Shown: positions 19,250 to 27,572, counted from the first letter of the stretch. The stretch is DNA of 64,000 nucleotides from Hydrogenophaga sp. NFH-34 (GCF_021401345.1 NZ_JACBGE010000002.1:186001-250000), one strand, 5' to 3'. Numbers and translations are program-made. Notes: generated by a model not told the origin, from the letters alone.

Positions 19250-20038
19250 ATGAAGCTTCACATCGTTCCCGCCCGCACCGGCTTCACCTGGGTCCGCCTC
19301 GGAACCCGCACCTTCCTGCGCCAGCCCCTGGCGCTGGCAGGCCTGTTTTTCATGTTCATGGCCCTGGTGACGGTGCTGGCACTGGTGCCGGTGGTGGGCT
19401 CGGTGGTGGCCCTGGTGCTGGTGCCCGCGGCCACGCTCGGCATCATGGCCGCCTCCCGCGAGGCCGACGCCGGCCGCTTCCCCATGCCCAGCCTGCTGCT
19501 GACCGGTTTCCGGGCCGACCGCCAGCGCACCCGCACGCTGCTGACCCTGGGCCTGATCTACGCCGTGGCCGTCACCGTGGTGCTGGGGCTGGCCGCGCTG
19601 GTGGGCGGTGACCCGGCCAGCGCGCCCCCGCCGCCGGCCGATGCCGACCCGACCGAGCTGGCCCGCGACGCGCTGCTGGGCGGCGGCCTGTGGCTGGCCA
19701 TGCTGCTGTACCTGCCCATCGGCATGGCTTTCTGGCATGCCCCAGCCCTGACCCACTGGCACGGCATCGGCCCGGCCCAGAGCCTGTTCTACAGCGTCAT
19801 GGCCTGCTGGGCGAACAAGGGCGCCATGCTGGCCTACATGGCCGGCTGGGTGTTCATATTCATGGGCAGCAGCGTTGTGCTCAGCCTCATGGCCGCCCTG
19901 CTCGGCCCGGCGCTGCTGGGGGTGGTCCTCTACCCCATGGTGCTGCTGATGGCCTCGCTGTTCCACGCGTCGGTCTACTTCACGTACCGCGACAGCTTCC
20001 AGACCGACGACACACCGGTCGACACCGCCGCCACCTGA
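19250..20038 (+). CDS. BPSS1780-family inner membrane protein
   Basis: A 262-residue polytopic membrane protein with about six hydrophobic segments (around residues 28-70, 95-118, 143-165, 180-210 and 212-240). The N-terminus KLHIVPARTGFTWVRLG followed by TFLRQPLALAGLFFMF is characteristic of the BPSS1780 family, which is confined mainly to Burkholderiales. No catalytic motif is visible and no function is known to me. It lies 60 bases after thrB and just upstream of the PhoB-type boxes of the next gene. Confidence 0.8.
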   Translation: MKLHIVPARTGFTWVRLGTRTFLRQPLALAGLFFMFMALVTVLALVPVVGSVVALVLVPAATLGIMAASREADAGRFPMPSLLLTGFRADRQRTRTLLTLGLIYAVAVTVVLGLAALVGGDPASAPPPPADADPTELARDALLGGGLWLAMLLYLPIGMAFWHAPALTHWHGIGPAQSLFYSVMACWANKGAMLAYMAGWVFIFMGSSVVLSLMAALLGPALLGVVLYPMVLLMASLFHASVYFTYRDSFQTDDTPVDTAAT

Positions 20039-20060
20039 TGGGCGCGGATGGCGATGGCGC

Positions 20061-20100
20061 CCGTCATCGGTGCGCCATCGAACCGTCACAGAGGTTTCAC
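20061..20100 (+). promoter_or_regulatory. Predicted PhoB box array upstream of phoX
   Basis: Four 7-base units start exactly 11 bases apart: CCGTCAT (20061), GCGCCAT (20072), CCGTCAC (20083) and GTTTCAC (20094). The PhoB consensus is two CTGTCAT-like units with a 4-base linker. A -10-like GATGCT begins ten bases after the last unit, the spacing of Pho promoters where the box replaces the -35. Confidence 0.75.
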
Positions 20101-20150
20101 ACGCAGGACCGATGCTGCCAGGGTTTCAGACCAACCCACGAGGCACATTG

Positions 20151-22319
20151 ATGGCACACGACCTGTCCCGTCCGCTGGACCCCTTCAACGACGAAGACTC
20201 CAACACCACCCCCAACCCGCACATCGACCAGATCGTGCAGGCCCGTCTGTCGCGCCGCGGCCTGCTGCGGGGCGCCCTCGGCGGCGCCGGCCTGGTGGGC
20301 GCGGCCGGCCTGACCGCCTGCGCCAGCACCGGCCAGGGCGCCGTCGCCAGCCCGCTGGGCAGCCTCGGCTTCAAGCCCGTGGCCAAGAGCATGGCCGACA
20401 TGGTGGTGGTGCCGGAAGGCTACACCGCCACCATCGTCTACGCACTGGGCGATCCGCTGTCGGCCAGCACCCCGGACTTCAAGAACGACGGCAGCGACAC
20501 CGCTTTCGACCAGCGTGCTGGCGACCACCACGACGGCATGGAGTGGTTTGGCCTGGATGCCCAGGGCAAGCCCTCGCGCACCGCTTCGGCCCGTGGCGTG
20601 ATCGCCATGAACCACGAGGCAACCACCGACCAGAAGCTCTCGTCCTTCTTCCTGCACGCCAACGGCGGCGCCTCCACCCTGCCGCGCCCGGCTTCGGAAA
20701 TCGACAAGGAACTGATGATCCACGGCCTGTCGGTCGTGGAGCTGCAGAACGACGGCAAGCGCTGGGCCTACCAGAAGGCTTCGCCGTTCAACCGCCGCGT
20801 CACCACGATGAGCGACGCCGTGATCCACGGCCCGGCCCGTGGCAGCGAACACCTGGTCACCCGCTACGACCCCACCGCCACCAAGGCGCGCGGCACGCTC
20901 AACAACTGCGGCAGCGGCAAGACGCCCTGGGGCACCTACGTGTCGGGCGAAGAAAACTGGTTCGGCTACTTCTTCCGCGACGCGCAGGACGATGACCGCC
21001 GCAAGAAGGACAAGCAGGTGCAGGCCCTGGTGCGCTACGGCCGCAAGGCCGGCGCGGCCAGCCGCCACGGCTGGGAAAGCGGCGGCAGCGACGAGCGCTA
21101 CGCACGCTGGAACAACGGCGCCCTGGCCGCCAGCGCCCAGGACGACTTCCGCAACGAGATGAACACCTTCGGCTACGTGGTGGAAATCGACCCCTACGAC
21201 AAGACGCAGGCCGTGCGCAAGCGCACCGCGCTGGGCCGCCTGGGCCACGAAAACTGCACCTTCGCCCGCGCGGTGGCCGGCCAGCCCGTGGTCGCCTACA
21301 TGGGCGACGACGCCCGGGGCGAATACATCTACAAATTCGTCTCGGCCGCCCGCTGGGAAGCCGCCGATGCCGAGCCCGCCAACCGCCTGGCCGCCGGCGA
21401 CAAGTACCTCGACAAGGGCACCCTCTATGTCGCCCGCTTCAAGGACGACGGCTCGGGCGAATGGCTGGAACTGTCGATGGACAACCCGGTCATCGCGGGC
21501 AGCTCGTACTTCGAGTTCAAGAACGCGGCCGACATCGCCGTCTTCACGCGCCTGGCCGCCGACGCCGTGGGCGCCACCAAGATGGACCGACCCGAATGGG
21601 CCGGCGTGAACCCGAAGAACGGCGAGGTCTACATCACCCTCACCAACAACAGCAACCGCACCCCGGCCGCCACCGATGCGGCCAACCCGCGCTCCTACAC
21701 CGATCTGAAGAACGGCAAGGAGCAAAAGGGCAACGTCAACGGCCACGTGATCCGTCTGGCCGAAACCCAGCCGACCGCCAGCGCGTTCAAGTGGGACATC
21801 TTCCTGTTCGCCGCCGAGGCGGGCGCCGACAAGTCGACCATCAACCTGTCGAACCTGAGCGACGAGAACGACCTGTCCTCGCCCGACGGCCTGGTGTTCA
21901 GCCAGGCCACCGGCCTGTGCTGGATCGAGACCGACGACGGCGCCTACACCGACCAGACCAACTGCATGCTGCTGGCCGCCGTGCCGGGCCGCGTGGGCGA
22001 TGGGGGGACGCGCACCCTCACCCACGGCAACCGCACGGTGACCACCCATGCCGGCAAGCCGCAGACCCCGGCCACGCTCAAGCGTTTCCTGGTCGGCCCC
22101 AAGGGCGCCGAGATCACCGGCATCACCGAAACGCCCGACGGCCGCGCCCTGTTCGTGAACATCCAGCACCCGGGTGAAAACACGAACATGGCCGACATCG
22201 GCAACCCGGCCAAGTACGAAAGCCACTGGCCCGCCAGCGTCGGCTACGGCGTGGGCCAGCGTCCGCGCTCGGCCACCATCGTGATCACCAAGAACGACGG
22301 CGGCCTTATCGGCAGTTGA
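20151..22319 (+). CDS. phoX: PhoX-family alkaline phosphatase (DUF839)
   Basis: A 722-residue secreted phosphatase of the PhoX family, a calcium/iron beta-propeller enzyme that releases phosphate from phosphomonoesters outside the cytoplasm. The N-terminus has a twin-arginine signal (SRRGLLRGALGG near residues 35-46) followed by a possible lipobox (GLTAC), so export by Tat and perhaps lipid anchoring is likely. Family sequence seen: MNHEATTDQ, SGEENWFGYFF, GHENCTFA, YMGDDARGEYIYKFV and SSPDGLVF. The ATG at 20151 has a GAGG-like site and is chosen over two upstream in-frame ATGs because it gives a normal Tat signal. Four PhoB-like units lie upstream, which fits phosphate-starvation control. 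Confidence 0.9.
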   Translation: MAHDLSRPLDPFNDEDSNTTPNPHIDQIVQARLSRRGLLRGALGGAGLVGAAGLTACASTGQGAVASPLGSLGFKPVAKSMADMVVVPEGYTATIVYALGDPLSASTPDFKNDGSDTAFDQRAGDHHDGMEWFGLDAQGKPSRTASARGVIAMNHEATTDQKLSSFFLHANGGASTLPRPASEIDKELMIHGLSVVELQNDGKRWAYQKASPFNRRVTTMSDAVIHGPARGSEHLVTRYDPTATKARGTLNNCGSGKTPWGTYVSGEENWFGYFFRDAQDDDRRKKDKQVQALVRYGRKAGAASRHGWESGGSDERYARWNNGALAASAQDDFRNEMNTFGYVVEIDPYDKTQAVRKRTALGRLGHENCTFARAVAGQPVVAYMGDDARGEYIYKFVSAARWEAADAEPANRLAAGDKYLDKGTLYVARFKDDGSGEWLELSMDNPVIAGSSYFEFKNAADIAVFTRLAADAVGATKMDRPEWAGVNPKNGEVYITLTNNSNRTPAATDAANPRSYTDLKNGKEQKGNVNGHVIRLAETQPTASAFKWDIFLFAAEAGADKSTINLSNLSDENDLSSPDGLVFSQATGLCWIETDDGAYTDQTNCMLLAAVPGRVGDGGTRTLTHGNRTVTTHAGKPQTPATLKRFLVGPKGAEITGITETPDGRALFVNIQHPGENTNMADIGNPAKYESHWPASVGYGVGQRPRSATIVITKNDGGLIGS

Positions 22320-22341
22320 ATCTTCAGCCACCCCCTCGCCC

Positions 22342-22377
22342 CACAAAGGGCCCGCCTTGGCGGGCCCTTTGTGTTTT
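22342..22377. terminator. Bidirectional intrinsic terminator between phoX and GT4 gene
   Basis: Perfect 15-base-pair hairpin, arms CACAAAGGGCCCGCC (22342-22356) and its complement (22359-22373), with a TT loop. It is followed by TTTT on the plus strand; on the minus strand it comes directly after the stop of the glycosyltransferase. Confidence 0.9.
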
Positions 22378-23639
22378 CAGGGCAACGCCGGCGGGCGGTA
22401 TCCGTCGGCCAGCCCGCGGCGCTGGGGAGCGCTCCACGGGCCCTGCTCCAGCACCCGCACGAACACGCCTTCCACCTGGGCGGCAATCTGCCGCCAGTCG
22501 AGATCGGCCACCGAGGCACGCGCCGCCTCGCGGGCCCCGGCCAGGCATTCGCCCGCCGTGGCCAGCGCATGGGCCTGGGCCACGAAGGCGGGCGCATCAC
22601 CCGCCGGCACGACCCAGCCGTTGTGCCCGTGCCGCACCCACTCGGCCGCCGCCGCGGTGTCGAAGGCGAGCACCGGCAGGCCGCTGGAGAGCGCTTCCAG
22701 CGTCACGTTGCCGAAGGTTTCGGTCAGGCTGGGAAACAGCAGCAGGTCGGCCGAGGCGTAGCAGGCCGCCAGTTGGTCCTGGCTCTGCATGCCCAGAAAG
22801 CGGGCATCCGGGCAACGTTCAGCCAGCGCGGCGCGCTGCGGCCCGTCGCCCGCCAGCACCAACCGCACGCGGGTGCGGATGGCTGGGTCGGCACGCACCG
22901 CCTCGCACGCCTGCAGGGCGATGTCGAGGTTCTTTTCAGCGGCCAGGCGCCCCACCACGAGCCAGACCTGTTCGCCCGGCTGCACGCCCCAGGCGGCGCG
23001 CAGGTGTTCGTCACGCCGGCCGGGATGGAAGCGCGCGGTGTCCACCCCGCGTGCCACCACCTGCAGGCGCTCGAACCCCTGCGACAGCAGTTCGGCACAC
23101 AGGGCGCGCGTGGGCACCATGGTGCACTGCGTCAGGTTGTGGAACTTGCGCAGGTAGGCCGCGATGGGCTTGCGCAGCCAGCCCAGGCCGTAGTGGGCGC
23201 TGTAGCGGTGGAAGTTGGTGCGGAAGTCCGAGGTCACCGGCAGTTGCAGACGGCGTGCCGCCTGCAACGCCGACCAGCCCAGCGGACCTTCGGTGGCGAT
23301 GTGGACCAGGTCGGGCCGCTGGCGCGACCAGGCGTTGATCAGCGCCTTGCGCCCGGGCAGCCCCAGCCGGAGCTCGGGGTAGCGCGGAATCGGCATGCCC
23401 GGCACCAGCAGTTCCTGCACGCTGCCGGCGGCCAGCGCCGCGTCATCGGGCCGCTGGCGCGGCCGCACGAGCTGGACCTGGTGGTTGCGCTCGCACAGGC
23501 CGGCCACCAGCCGCGCCAGGGTGAGCGCCACCCCGTTGATCTCGGGCGGCCAGGTCTCGGTGACCACGGCCAGGCGCAACGAAGGGAGGGCGGCAGGAAA
23601 GTCCTGCAGCACGATGTCCTGGGAACGCAAGCTGTCCAT
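22377..23639 (-). CDS. GT4-family glycosyltransferase
   Basis: About 420 residues of the GT-B fold. The N-terminal domain opens LRLAVVTETWPPEINGVALT, typical of alpha-mannosyl or glucosyl transferases that act on membrane lipids, and the C-terminal domain has the GT4 signature (VVGRLAAEKNLD and FPSLTETFGNVTLEALSSGL with the E-x7-E donor site). The likely product is a glycolipid or glycan; the acceptor is not visible. Relatives replace phospholipids with glycolipids when phosphate is short. Here the gene faces away from an Mpo1-like gene across a region dense in TGTCAC motifs, which supports such a role (inference). The ATG at 23639 is the last start before the first conserved strand. Confidence 0.85.
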   Translation of the reverse strand: MDSLRSQDIVLQDFPAALPSLRLAVVTETWPPEINGVALTLARLVAGLCERNHQVQLVRPRQRPDDAALAAGSVQELLVPGMPIPRYPELRLGLPGRKALINAWSRQRPDLVHIATEGPLGWSALQAARRLQLPVTSDFRTNFHRYSAHYGLGWLRKPIAAYLRKFHNLTQCTMVPTRALCAELLSQGFERLQVVARGVDTARFHPGRRDEHLRAAWGVQPGEQVWLVVGRLAAEKNLDIALQACEAVRADPAIRTRVRLVLAGDGPQRAALAERCPDARFLGMQSQDQLAACYASADLLLFPSLTETFGNVTLEALSSGLPVLAFDTAAAAEWVRHGHNGWVVPAGDAPAFVAQAHALATAGECLAGAREAARASVADLDWRQIAAQVEGVFVRVLEQGPWSAPQRRGLADGYRPPALP

Positions 23640-23672
23640 GCCGCCATGTTCGGGGCCGCACACGGCAGTGGT

Positions 23673-23698
23673 GTGACACCGCGGCACACCCGTGACAG
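23673..23698 (-). promoter_or_regulatory. TGTCAC motifs upstream of GT4 gene
   Basis: On the minus strand CTGTCAC (23698-23692) and GTGTCAC (23679-23673) lie upstream of the glycosyltransferase. Each matches a PhoB unit, but they are 19 bases apart rather than 11 or 22; only a weaker CCGACAC 11 bases before the first keeps phase. Possible but weaker Pho control than at the other genes. Confidence 0.35.
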
Positions 23699-23716
23699 CG
23701 GTGTGTCGGCACCGTG

Positions 23717-23734
23717 CTGTCACCGGATTTTCAT
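23717..23734 (+). promoter_or_regulatory. Predicted PhoB box upstream of Mpo1-like gene
   Basis: CTGTCAC-cgga-TTTTCAT: a full-match unit and a 5-of-7 unit with the standard 4-base linker. A weak -10 (CAGCAT) begins ten bases downstream at 23745. Confidence 0.65.
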
Positions 23735-23783
23735 GCGCTTGCGACAGCATGGCGGACCCTCAACCCTGTTGGAAGGACCGCCC

Positions 23784-24389
23784 GTGAACCGCTTTCTCGA
23801 TGACCTGAGGACCCAGCGCTGGGACGACCACCGCTACTACCACCACAGCCGCATCAACCAGGCGCTGCACCTGGTCAGCGCGATCAGCTTTCTGGTCGCC
23901 TACGCCTGGCTGTGGATCGACCCGGTGGTGTCGGCCCTGATCGCCTGGCTGGTGTCCATGACCTCGCGCCAGGCCGGCCATTTCTTCTTCGAGCCGCGCG
24001 GCTACGACGCCATCAACCAGGTCACGCACGCCTACAAGGAAGACGTGAAGGTGGGCTACAACCTGCGGCGCAAGGTGGTGCTGATGGCGCTGTGGGCCGC
24101 CGCGCCGCTGCTGCTGGCCACGGCCCCGGGCCTGTTCGGCCTACTGCCGGTGCATGAGGGCTGGGGCGGCTACGTGCGCCAGGTCGGCGCGCTGTGGCTG
24201 GCCATCGGCATCGGCGGCCTGCTGTTCCGCACGGTGCACCTGTTCTTCCTGCGCGACGTGCGCACCGGACTGGTGTGGCTGGCCAAGATCGTCACCGATC
24301 CGGTCAACGACATCCGCCTCTACCACCGCGCGCCGCTGCACCTGCTGCGCGGCCAGTGGATGGACCCGGGCCACCCGTCGCACGGCTGA
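23784..24389 (+). CDS. Membrane protein resembling the Mpo1/DUF962 family
   Basis: A 201-residue protein with a GTG start behind a good GGAAGGA site. It has several membrane segments (about residues 30-60, 95-120 and 130-160). The N-terminal order H-H-x3-N-x3-H (YYHHSRINQALHLVSA) followed by a hydrophobic stretch and QAGHFFFEPRGYDA parallels Mpo1/DUF962 proteins, in which such His residues bind iron and the enzyme oxidises 2-hydroxy fatty acids. I infer a distant relative; the reaction is not proved. It has its own PhoB-type box and is divergent from the GT4 gene, so a role in lipid turnover during phosphate starvation is plausible. Confidence 0.5.
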   Translation: MNRFLDDLRTQRWDDHRYYHHSRINQALHLVSAISFLVAYAWLWIDPVVSALIAWLVSMTSRQAGHFFFEPRGYDAINQVTHAYKEDVKVGYNLRRKVVLMALWAAAPLLLATAPGLFGLLPVHEGWGGYVRQVGALWLAIGIGGLLFRTVHLFFLRDVRTGLVWLAKIVTDPVNDIRLYHRAPLHLLRGQWMDPGHPSHG

Positions 24390-24432
24390 GTCGGGCACGA
24401 TGGCCGCGCCCCGCGCCAAAGCCCCCGCCCCG

Positions 24433-26091
24433 TCAGGCCCGCCGGCCCAGCACCGCCCGCCCCCATTCCCGGGCCATGCGGCGGCGCAATGGCCCCGCTG
24501 CCGGCGTCTGGCCCGGCGGCAGCCACCAGCCGCCGGCCTGCATGTCGCGCCCCGCCGCCAGGAAGCGCTGCAGCACCTCGTCGAACTCGGCTTCGCCCAG
24601 GTCGAGGCTGAAGATGAGGCGCCCGGTGCCGACCCAGCTCAGCGCCAGCCCCTGCCAGCGCAGGCAGTAGGCGAACATCCAGTGGTAGCGCGAGGCTTCG
24701 GTGAAGCCCAGCGTCCAGATGCTCTGCAGGTTCGTCGCCACCACGGGCAGGCCGGCTTCGGCCATGGCCGCGTTGAAGCGGGCGGCGCGATCTTTCCAGC
24801 GCGCGTCCTGGTCGGCGTACAGCGCCTGCACTGCGGGCGATGCCAGACGGTCGAGAAAGGCCGCCATGCCGGCCATCACCCAGGGGTGGGCGTTGAAGGT
24901 GCCGCGCGCCAGGCAGAGGTCGGCGGGCCGCTCGGGGCGGAAACGCTGCATCAGCGCAGCCCGGCCACAGACCACCCCCACCGGGAAGCCACCACCCAGC
25001 GTCTTGCCGTAGGTGACCATGTCGGCCTGCACGCCGAAGTAGGCCTGCGCCCCGCCCGGCGCGAGCCGGAAGCCCAGGAACACCTCGTCGAAGATGAGCA
25101 CGATGCCGCGCTCGGTGCAGACCTCGCGCAGGCGCTGGAGCCAGCGCGTGTAGGCCGCACGGTCAAAGCCCGCGCTGCGACGGCCGGCCACCAGCGCCGA
25201 ATCGGCCGGGGCATTGTGGTTGGGGTGCAGCGCCTGCAAGGGATTGACCAGCACGCAGGCAATGTCGCGCCGCTGGCGCAGCACCGCCAGGCTGCGTTCG
25301 CTCATGTCGGCCAGCGTGTAGGTTTCGCGCGGCGGCAGCGGGTTGCCGGGGCCGGGCTGCACGTCTTCCCACCAGCCGTGGTAGGCGCCCGCAAAACGCA
25401 CCAGGTGCCGCCGGCGGGTGTGGTAGCGGGCCAGCCGCACGGCCTGCATCACGGCTTCGGTGCCGGACATGTGGAACGAGACCGATTCCAGCCCCGACAG
25501 GGCCCGCAAACGCTGCACGTTGTCGGCCACACAGGGGTGGTAGGCGCCCAGGGTGCCGCCCAGCGCCGACGCCCGCTGCGCCGCCTCGGCCATACAGGCC
25601 TTGTAGAAATCGGCGCCGAACACGTTGACGCCGTACGAACCGGTCAGGTCGATGAAGCGCTGGCCATCCAGATCGACCAGGTGCCGGCCTTCGGCAGCCT
25701 GCAGGAAGGCGCCGACGCGCAGACGCCGGCTCACCAGGTCGCTGAACGGGAACGGCACCCGGTAGCGGCCCGTCAGTTGCAGATCGGGCAGCCCCTCGCG
25801 GGCCTCGGCCGTCAGGGCCAGGGTGCGCGCATGGCGCTGTTCGAAGCCGGCGCTCAGCGCGTCGAACGCGGCGCGGCGGCGCGCGGCGATGGCCGGGCCC
25901 GCCCCGTCGGCGTCGAAAAACCGCTGTTCATCGAGGCTGTAGCCCGGCAGCCAGCGCGCCAGGCGCTTGGCCAGCCGCGAATGCCCCGCCAGCGAACGGT
26001 GCTTGGCGCGCGACAGGGCCCAACGCTGCCGCAGCAGCGGCCAGGCCAGCACGAGGGCGGCCGAAGGCCACAGGATTTCAGAGGGCAGCAT
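24433..26091 (-). CDS. Membrane-anchored class III aminotransferase
   Basis: A PLP enzyme of about 552 residues related to glutamate-1-semialdehyde aminomutase and other class III aminotransferases. PLP features are present: SGTEAVMQAVRLARYHT (phosphate-binding region), FAGAYHGWWED, FDEVFLGFR with the ring-binding Asp, and the Schiff-base Lys in VTYGKTLGGGFPVG. It is longer than usual (GSAM ~430) because of an N-terminal extension of about 120 residues that starts with a hydrophobic segment (SEILWPSAALVLAWPLL), suggesting a membrane anchor. The substrate is unknown. It diverges from psd and has the best PhoB-type promoter of the window, so modification of a lipid head group is a reasonable guess. 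The start ATG at 26091 is the last before that segment. Confidence 0.75.
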   Translation of the reverse strand: MLPSEILWPSAALVLAWPLLRQRWALSRAKHRSLAGHSRLAKRLARWLPGYSLDEQRFFDADGAGPAIAARRRAAFDALSAGFEQRHARTLALTAEAREGLPDLQLTGRYRVPFPFSDLVSRRLRVGAFLQAAEGRHLVDLDGQRFIDLTGSYGVNVFGADFYKACMAEAAQRASALGGTLGAYHPCVADNVQRLRALSGLESVSFHMSGTEAVMQAVRLARYHTRRRHLVRFAGAYHGWWEDVQPGPGNPLPPRETYTLADMSERSLAVLRQRRDIACVLVNPLQALHPNHNAPADSALVAGRRSAGFDRAAYTRWLQRLREVCTERGIVLIFDEVFLGFRLAPGGAQAYFGVQADMVTYGKTLGGGFPVGVVCGRAALMQRFRPERPADLCLARGTFNAHPWVMAGMAAFLDRLASPAVQALYADQDARWKDRAARFNAAMAEAGLPVVATNLQSIWTLGFTEASRYHWMFAYCLRWQGLALSWVGTGRLIFSLDLGEAEFDEVLQRFLAAGRDMQAGGWWLPPGQTPAAGPLRRRMAREWGRAVLGRRA

Positions 26092-26120
26092 GGGCAATCG
26101 GTGGCAATGGACAGGCCGCT

Positions 26121-26165
26121 TTTTTAGGGCGCAGGCGTGACAGCCGCGTGAACACCGCATGACAT
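26121..26165 (-). promoter_or_regulatory. Predicted PhoB box and -10 of the aminotransferase gene
   Basis: On the minus strand ATGTCAT (26165-26159), TGTTCAC (26154-26148) and CTGTCAC (26143-26137) repeat every 11 bases with GCGG linkers. After exactly ten bases comes a -10 TAAAAA (26126-26121). The distal unit overlaps the psd start codon on the other strand. Confidence 0.75.
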
Positions 26166-27085
26166 CCCGTCACTGGCTGCGCCGACTGGCGCTCAACGAA
26201 GACCTCAACTTCCTGCTCACCAACCGCGTGCCGCGCATCGCGCTCACGCACTTCATGGGCTGGTTCAGCCGCCTCCGGCATCGGGGGGTGCTGAAGGCTT
26301 CGCTGGCCGTCTGGCGGCTCTTCACCGACCTCGATCTGAGCGATGCGCAGCCCACCCGCTACACCTGCCTGCACGACGTCTTCACCCGCGCGCTGCGCCC
26401 GGGCGCGCGCCCGCTGGACCCCGACCCGCAAGGCCTGGTGAGCCCCTGCGACGGCATCGTGGGTGCCCACGGCCGCATCGGTGATGCGGGTGACGCCACC
26501 GGTGGCGGCCCGCAGATCTTCCAGGCCAAGGGCTTCCCCTACCGGCTGGCGGACCTGCTGGGCGACGACGCGGCCGGCCAGGCGCTGGCGCGGCGACTGC
26601 AAGGCGGCACCTACGTGACGCTGCGGCTGACCTCGGCCATGTACCACCGCATCCACGCACCGGCCGATGCCCGCCTGCGGCAGGTGACCTACCTCAGCGG
26701 CGACACCTGGAACGTCAACCCCATCGCGCTCAAGCGGGTGGAGCGCCTGTTCTGCCGCAACGAACGCGCCGTGTTGCACCTCGAACTGGCCGACGGCACG
26801 CCGCTGCTGCTGGTCCCGGTGGCGGCCATCCTGGTCGCCAGCCTGCGCCTGCACGCGATCGACGTGCCCCTGAACCTGCGCTACCGCGGCGCCCACCAGT
26901 TGCCGTGCGATCAGGCCTACCGGCGCGGCGACGAACTCGGCTGGTTCGAGCACGGCTCCACCGTCATCGTGCTCGCGCCGCCCGGCTGGGCCAGCGTGCC
27001 GGGGCTGGGCACCGGCCAGGCCCTGCGCATGGGCCAGGCACTGCTTCGGCGGGCCTGTCATGAAGACGTCACGCACTCTTCATGA
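26159..27085 (+). CDS. psd: Phosphatidylserine decarboxylase proenzyme
   Basis: A 308-residue Psd, which decarboxylates phosphatidylserine to phosphatidylethanolamine with a pyruvoyl cofactor. Seen: Asp98 in VSPCDG and His163 in MYHRIHAP, which with the serine form the self-cleavage triad, and the cleavage site HGSTVIV (Gly266-Ser267). Auto-cleavage would give a large beta chain and a ~42-residue alpha chain. Length and motifs fit the bacterial family. It lies in a lipid-related, PhoB-marked group next to an aminotransferase, so it may serve lipid remodelling rather than be the only housekeeping copy; a second psd elsewhere in the genome would support this. Confidence 0.92.
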   Translation: MTSRHWLRRLALNEDLNFLLTNRVPRIALTHFMGWFSRLRHRGVLKASLAVWRLFTDLDLSDAQPTRYTCLHDVFTRALRPGARPLDPDPQGLVSPCDGIVGAHGRIGDAGDATGGGPQIFQAKGFPYRLADLLGDDAAGQALARRLQGGTYVTLRLTSAMYHRIHAPADARLRQVTYLSGDTWNVNPIALKRVERLFCRNERAVLHLELADGTPLLLVPVAAILVASLRLHAIDVPLNLRYRGAHQLPCDQAYRRGDELGWFEHGSTVIVLAPPGWASVPGLGTGQALRMGQALLRRACHEDVTHSS

Positions 27086-27094
27086 AACCGTCAT
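27055..27094 (+). promoter_or_regulatory. Predicted PhoB box array before the 95-residue protein
   Basis: Four units exactly 11 bases apart: CTGTCAT (27055, perfect), ACGTCAC (27066), TCTTCAT (27077) and CCGTCAT (27088). A -10-like TATGCT at 27116 lies 21 bases after the last unit, i.e. one more 11-base step plus ten. The array overlaps the end of psd. Confidence 0.75.
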
Positions 27095-27189
27095 CAATTC
27101 CACTGGGTGCCCCGCTATGCTCGCCCGGACAGCGCGTCAGGCCCTCGTCCCGCGCTATTCCTTTTTCATCCTTGAGTGTTGGAGGCTCC

Positions 27190-27477
27190 ATGCGCGCCCT
27201 GAAAAAAGCCCGAAAACTGATTGAAACCCAACCCGACCAACCCGCCGCGGCCATCCTCTCGGCCCTGGTGGTGGCCCTGGAAGCCGAACAGCCGTACGCC
27301 ATCAGCGATCTCTACCGCCTGGACTACGACACCTTCCAGCTGGCCCTGGAATTGCTGCAGGAATGGCGCCTGGACCGCTACTACACCAGCAAGGTCCGGC
27401 TGCTCGATCTGTCCGTGCAACTGAGCGACCTCAAGCAGGCCGGCGCCGTGCCCACCGAGGCGACCCCGGGCGCCTGA
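27190..27477 (+). CDS. Conserved small protein of unknown function (95 residues)
   Basis: I do not recognise a named family. The protein is cytosolic, with a basic N-terminus (MRALKKARKLIETQPDQP), a long amphipathic middle rich in Leu and Ala, and an acidic-aromatic stretch (YRLDYDTFQLALELLQEWRL region). GGAGG stands nine bases before the ATG. It has a strong four-unit PhoB-type array in front and a clean terminator behind, so it forms its own transcription unit inside the phosphate island. This makes it a candidate regulator or adaptor of the phosphate-starvation response (inference). Confidence 0.7.
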   Translation: MRALKKARKLIETQPDQPAAAILSALVVALEAEQPYAISDLYRLDYDTFQLALELLQEWRLDRYYTSKVRLLDLSVQLSDLKQAGAVPTEATPGA

Positions 27478-27499
27478 AGCCGCTGCCGTTTCCGCCAGG

Positions 27500-27536
27500 C
27501 CCCTGCAGCGAAGACCCGCTGCAGGGGCTGTTTTTT
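27500..27536 (+). terminator. Intrinsic terminator
   Basis: Ten-base-pair hairpin CCCCTGCAGC (27500-27509) / GCTGCAGGGG (27518-27527) followed by CTG and six T. It closes the 95-residue gene unit. Confidence 0.9.
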
Positions 27537-27572
27537 GGCGCCCTCGCCGCCCTTGCCACACGCGGCGGCACC

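Noticed and set aside
18083-20089. A 668-codon minus-strand frame opposite thrB and the membrane protein
   Set aside because: Low-complexity His/Gln/Arg-rich antisense frame with no domain.
20097-22346. A 749-codon minus-strand frame opposite phoX
   Set aside because: Antisense shadow; the plus-strand frame has a Tat signal and the PhoX motifs.
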